DNA from: Baylisascaris procyonis
Lineage: Eukaryota > Nematoda > Chromadorea > Rhabditida > Ascarididae
Reading direction: 5' to 3'
DNA: 64,000 nt
NCBI GenBank assembly: GCA_037389465.1
Contig: JAZARR010000059.1
Location: 7,339,001 to 7,403,000, forward strand
Shown here: positions 62,573 through 64,000 of the stretch, in pieces
Layout of the letters: every line of letters starts with the position of its first letter
Position numbering within the stretch: position 1 is the first letter of the stretch
Program-made: the position numbers and the translations under genes
Notes under the pieces: model-generated
The model's database searches: none
What the model was told of the DNA's origin: nothing
Seen by the model: the letters and a program-made list of their open reading frames with translations, nothing else

Positions 62573-64000
62573 ACGCACTTGACCATGTAAAGTGCCAAGT
62601 GTACTTAACGTAACCAAGTTAAGTACACCTAGCCAGGTTAAGTACTACTGCTTCAGTGACTATTCTAATACGGCATTATCAACAGTGGGCGTAGACGTGT
62701 CTTTATCGTTACTCCTCTGCTATTAATATGGGAGCTAACGATTAAGGTCACAGCTGAAAGTATATCTGTAACATCTAGTTACTCAATGTGCTGCCCTCAT
62801 TTTTTTCATATGAGCAGTATTGTAATATCTCTGAACCAGCAAGAGGTCGTAATAACGACATTAACAGATATGAACCATTTGAGGTATTATCAACTCCGAA
62901 ACGAAGAAGAATCTGTAGCACTTAATACAGGTCTCACCATCGAGCAAACTCTTCTAAGCGTCAGAGAGCTAAATCATATGCTTATCGCAGTTCTCGAACC
63001 TCTTTACGACCATATTCTCACCGAAGATAGAAAGGCATGTTCTTAGCGTTTCGTTTTTCCGACTAAGAAGGAAGCCGTAGATGAGGAGAGCGTAGAGTAT
63101 TTGGAACGAAATGTTTCTCCGTTAAATGCTAATCTTTTTGGTAGCTGAAGCGCAAAAGCAGGGTAGCAAATGAGTTTAAAGTCATTTAAATTGTAATGTT
63201 CAAAACATAAGCCATTTCAATCAAATGGATTGATCGCTGTGCTGCATAGAATGCTGCTTCCTGTGGGAGCAGATGGCCCAGAACTGGAGATGAAAATCGC
63301 TGGAATTTCGCGAAAATTACAGTTTAAACGTTGCAACCAGCAGATTTTTATTGGTCAGGCATTTCTCTCGTGCTGCAAATGTCTTCGGCCATTTCCAGCG
63401 TTCGTCAAGATTGACGTAAGGACTGTGGTTTAGCGATTCCCACAGGTTTCGCAGCATTTGTGCTACATACTCAATGATCAACACTCTAGCAATGCGATCA
63501 TGTAGCGTAATGAAGCTTGAAATCGGCGATGTGAGATGGTGGTTTTCTTTGAGTGATTTCATAGACTATGTTCTGTTAAATATTTTTATATCAAAAGTAT
63601 GACCCGACATTTGGCACTCCTTACATACTTTATGTTGCGTGAATATGCATGTACTACACCTGTTCAGTGACCGCGCAGTATCCAATTTATAGTTTTATGG
63701 CCGACATTTATTCAAATTTTTCCGGGTTCACGAAATACGATGAGGTATATCGGCTTAGAGGGTTTTTGAGGCTCTCGTTTGTTCAATTCTAGATTGCGAG
63801 CCGAACTAAATTTAGCTACATCATAAGCCATTATCGAAGTTTATAACTAATGATGGAACTTACAGGCAATAAAATATGTCGGAATAGAAGACAACGAATA
63901 TTTTCAAGATTACGTCGCACTCAGCAGAGATATTCAACGGCTCAACGTTGAGGATGCTAATCGATGGGAAAAAATCGCCATCTTTGTGAATATTCACAAT
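59678..64000 (+). CDS. Glutaredoxin-DEP-DUF547 protein, 5' part (runs off window)
   Basis: Exons 59678-59809, 60113-60211, 60806-60935, 61712-61882, 62332-62428, 62884-63034, 63866->64000; all phases agree. Glutaredoxin: [20 protein letters not shown], with a CPRC active site of CxxC type, then [20 protein letters not shown] with the cis-Pro motif (VP). A short linker is rich in Glu/Ser/Pro. DEP domain: [50 protein letters not shown], ending [19 protein letters not shown]547 begins [20 protein letters not shown] and reaches [12 protein letters not shown] at the window edge. The same three-domain order is known in plants and other eukaryotes. Glutaredoxin suggests thiol-redox chemistry and DEP suggests membrane or G-protein signalling; the role of DUF547 is unknown. 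Start choice rests on the nearby acceptor and on Grx beginning right after it. Confidence 0.93.
62497..62570. repeat. TA dinucleotide run (74 bp)
   Basis: Uninterrupted TA repeat in the intron between the two DEP-encoding exons of the Grx-DEP-DUF547 gene. Confidence 0.97.
62599..62628. repeat. 11-bp inverted repeat beside the TA run
   Basis: GTGTACTTAAC, 8-base loop, GTTAAGTACAC, followed shortly by a third partial copy GTTAAGTAC. Possibly the end of a small inverted-repeat element; no second end was located. Confidence 0.7.
63035..63865 (+). other. Probable GC-AG intron in the Grx-DEP-DUF547 gene
   Basis: The upstream exon ends ...LTEDRK at AAG|GCATGT, and the next exon begins TTACAG|GCA (AIKYVGIED). 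Joined in phase 0 they give the expected DEP-to-DUF547 linker. Without splicing, the frame hits TAG after three codons. The nearest GT donor (at 63039) would break the frame at this acceptor. Confidence 0.65.
63391..63508 (-). mobile_element. Decayed mariner/Tc1-like transposase fragment
   Basis: The minus strand reads TLHDRIAR ... [14 protein letters not shown]. This matches the mariner signature LHDNARPH ... L..L.WE.L.H.PYSPDL around the second catalytic Asp, with many substitutions. Only about 40 residues are recognisable and no terminal repeats were seen. It lies in the last intron visible, antisense to the host gene. Confidence 0.5.

Noticed and set aside
62391..62598. Long frames continuing from the DEP exon through Ile-Tyr repeats
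   Set aside because: The real exon ends at the donor at 62429; the rest is the TA tract of the intron.
63230..63433. Plus-strand frame ending at a GTAAGG donor in the last intron
   Set aside because: It is antisense to the mariner-like remnant, and inserting it would break the DEP-DUF547 linker that joins directly at 63034/63866.

Overview
The window is nematode nuclear DNA. It is AT-rich, its exons are 55-510 bp with mostly TTTCAG-type acceptors, its introns run from about 100 bp to several kb, and it carries long TA runs and decayed transposons. The large introns and sparse genes fit a strongylid-like (clade V parasitic) worm better than the compact Caenorhabditis layout. The species placement is inference; the gene calls below do not depend on it.

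Layout: (1) 1-6562, plus strand: 3' part of an ALP/Enigma (Zasp, C. elegans alp-1-type) gene, with a charged helical region, two exons that look mutually exclusive, and three LIM domains. (2) About 8.2-19.3 kb, minus strand: a multi-exon gene for a Ser/acid-rich, multi-pass membrane protein that I cannot assign to a family; several exons join in phase, others are still missing. (3) 24.55-35.54 kb, minus strand: an almost complete voltage-gated potassium channel (T1 domain, S1-S6, TVGYGD filter). Ten exons were reconstructed and all splice phases agree; only the first coding exon(s) are missing. It has an S6 PIT in place of PxP, a very short C-terminus, and a dead copy of part of its S4 exon in the next intron. 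A ten-copy 28-bp minisatellite lies just upstream. (4) 44.8-54.0 kb, minus strand: scattered, phase-compatible exons of one or more unrecognised genes, with transposon remnants nearby. (5) 57.07 kb, plus strand: one isolated likely exon. (6) 59.68 kb to the window end, plus strand: a glutaredoxin-DEP-DUF547 gene, cut off inside DUF547, with a likely trans-splice acceptor at its start and a likely GC-AG intron that holds a decayed mariner copy.

The genes look like independent neighbours. ALP/Enigma is a muscle dense-body/Z-disc scaffold, the channel is an excitability gene, and the Grx-DEP-DUF547 protein is a conserved but poorly understood redox/signalling architecture. I see no bacterial-style operon, CRISPR array or phage element. 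The most interesting items are the potassium channel features, the paired alternative exons of the ALP/Enigma gene, and the GC-AG intron in the Grx-DEP-DUF547 gene. All exon boundaries were read by eye from splice signals and reading-frame phase, without alignment.
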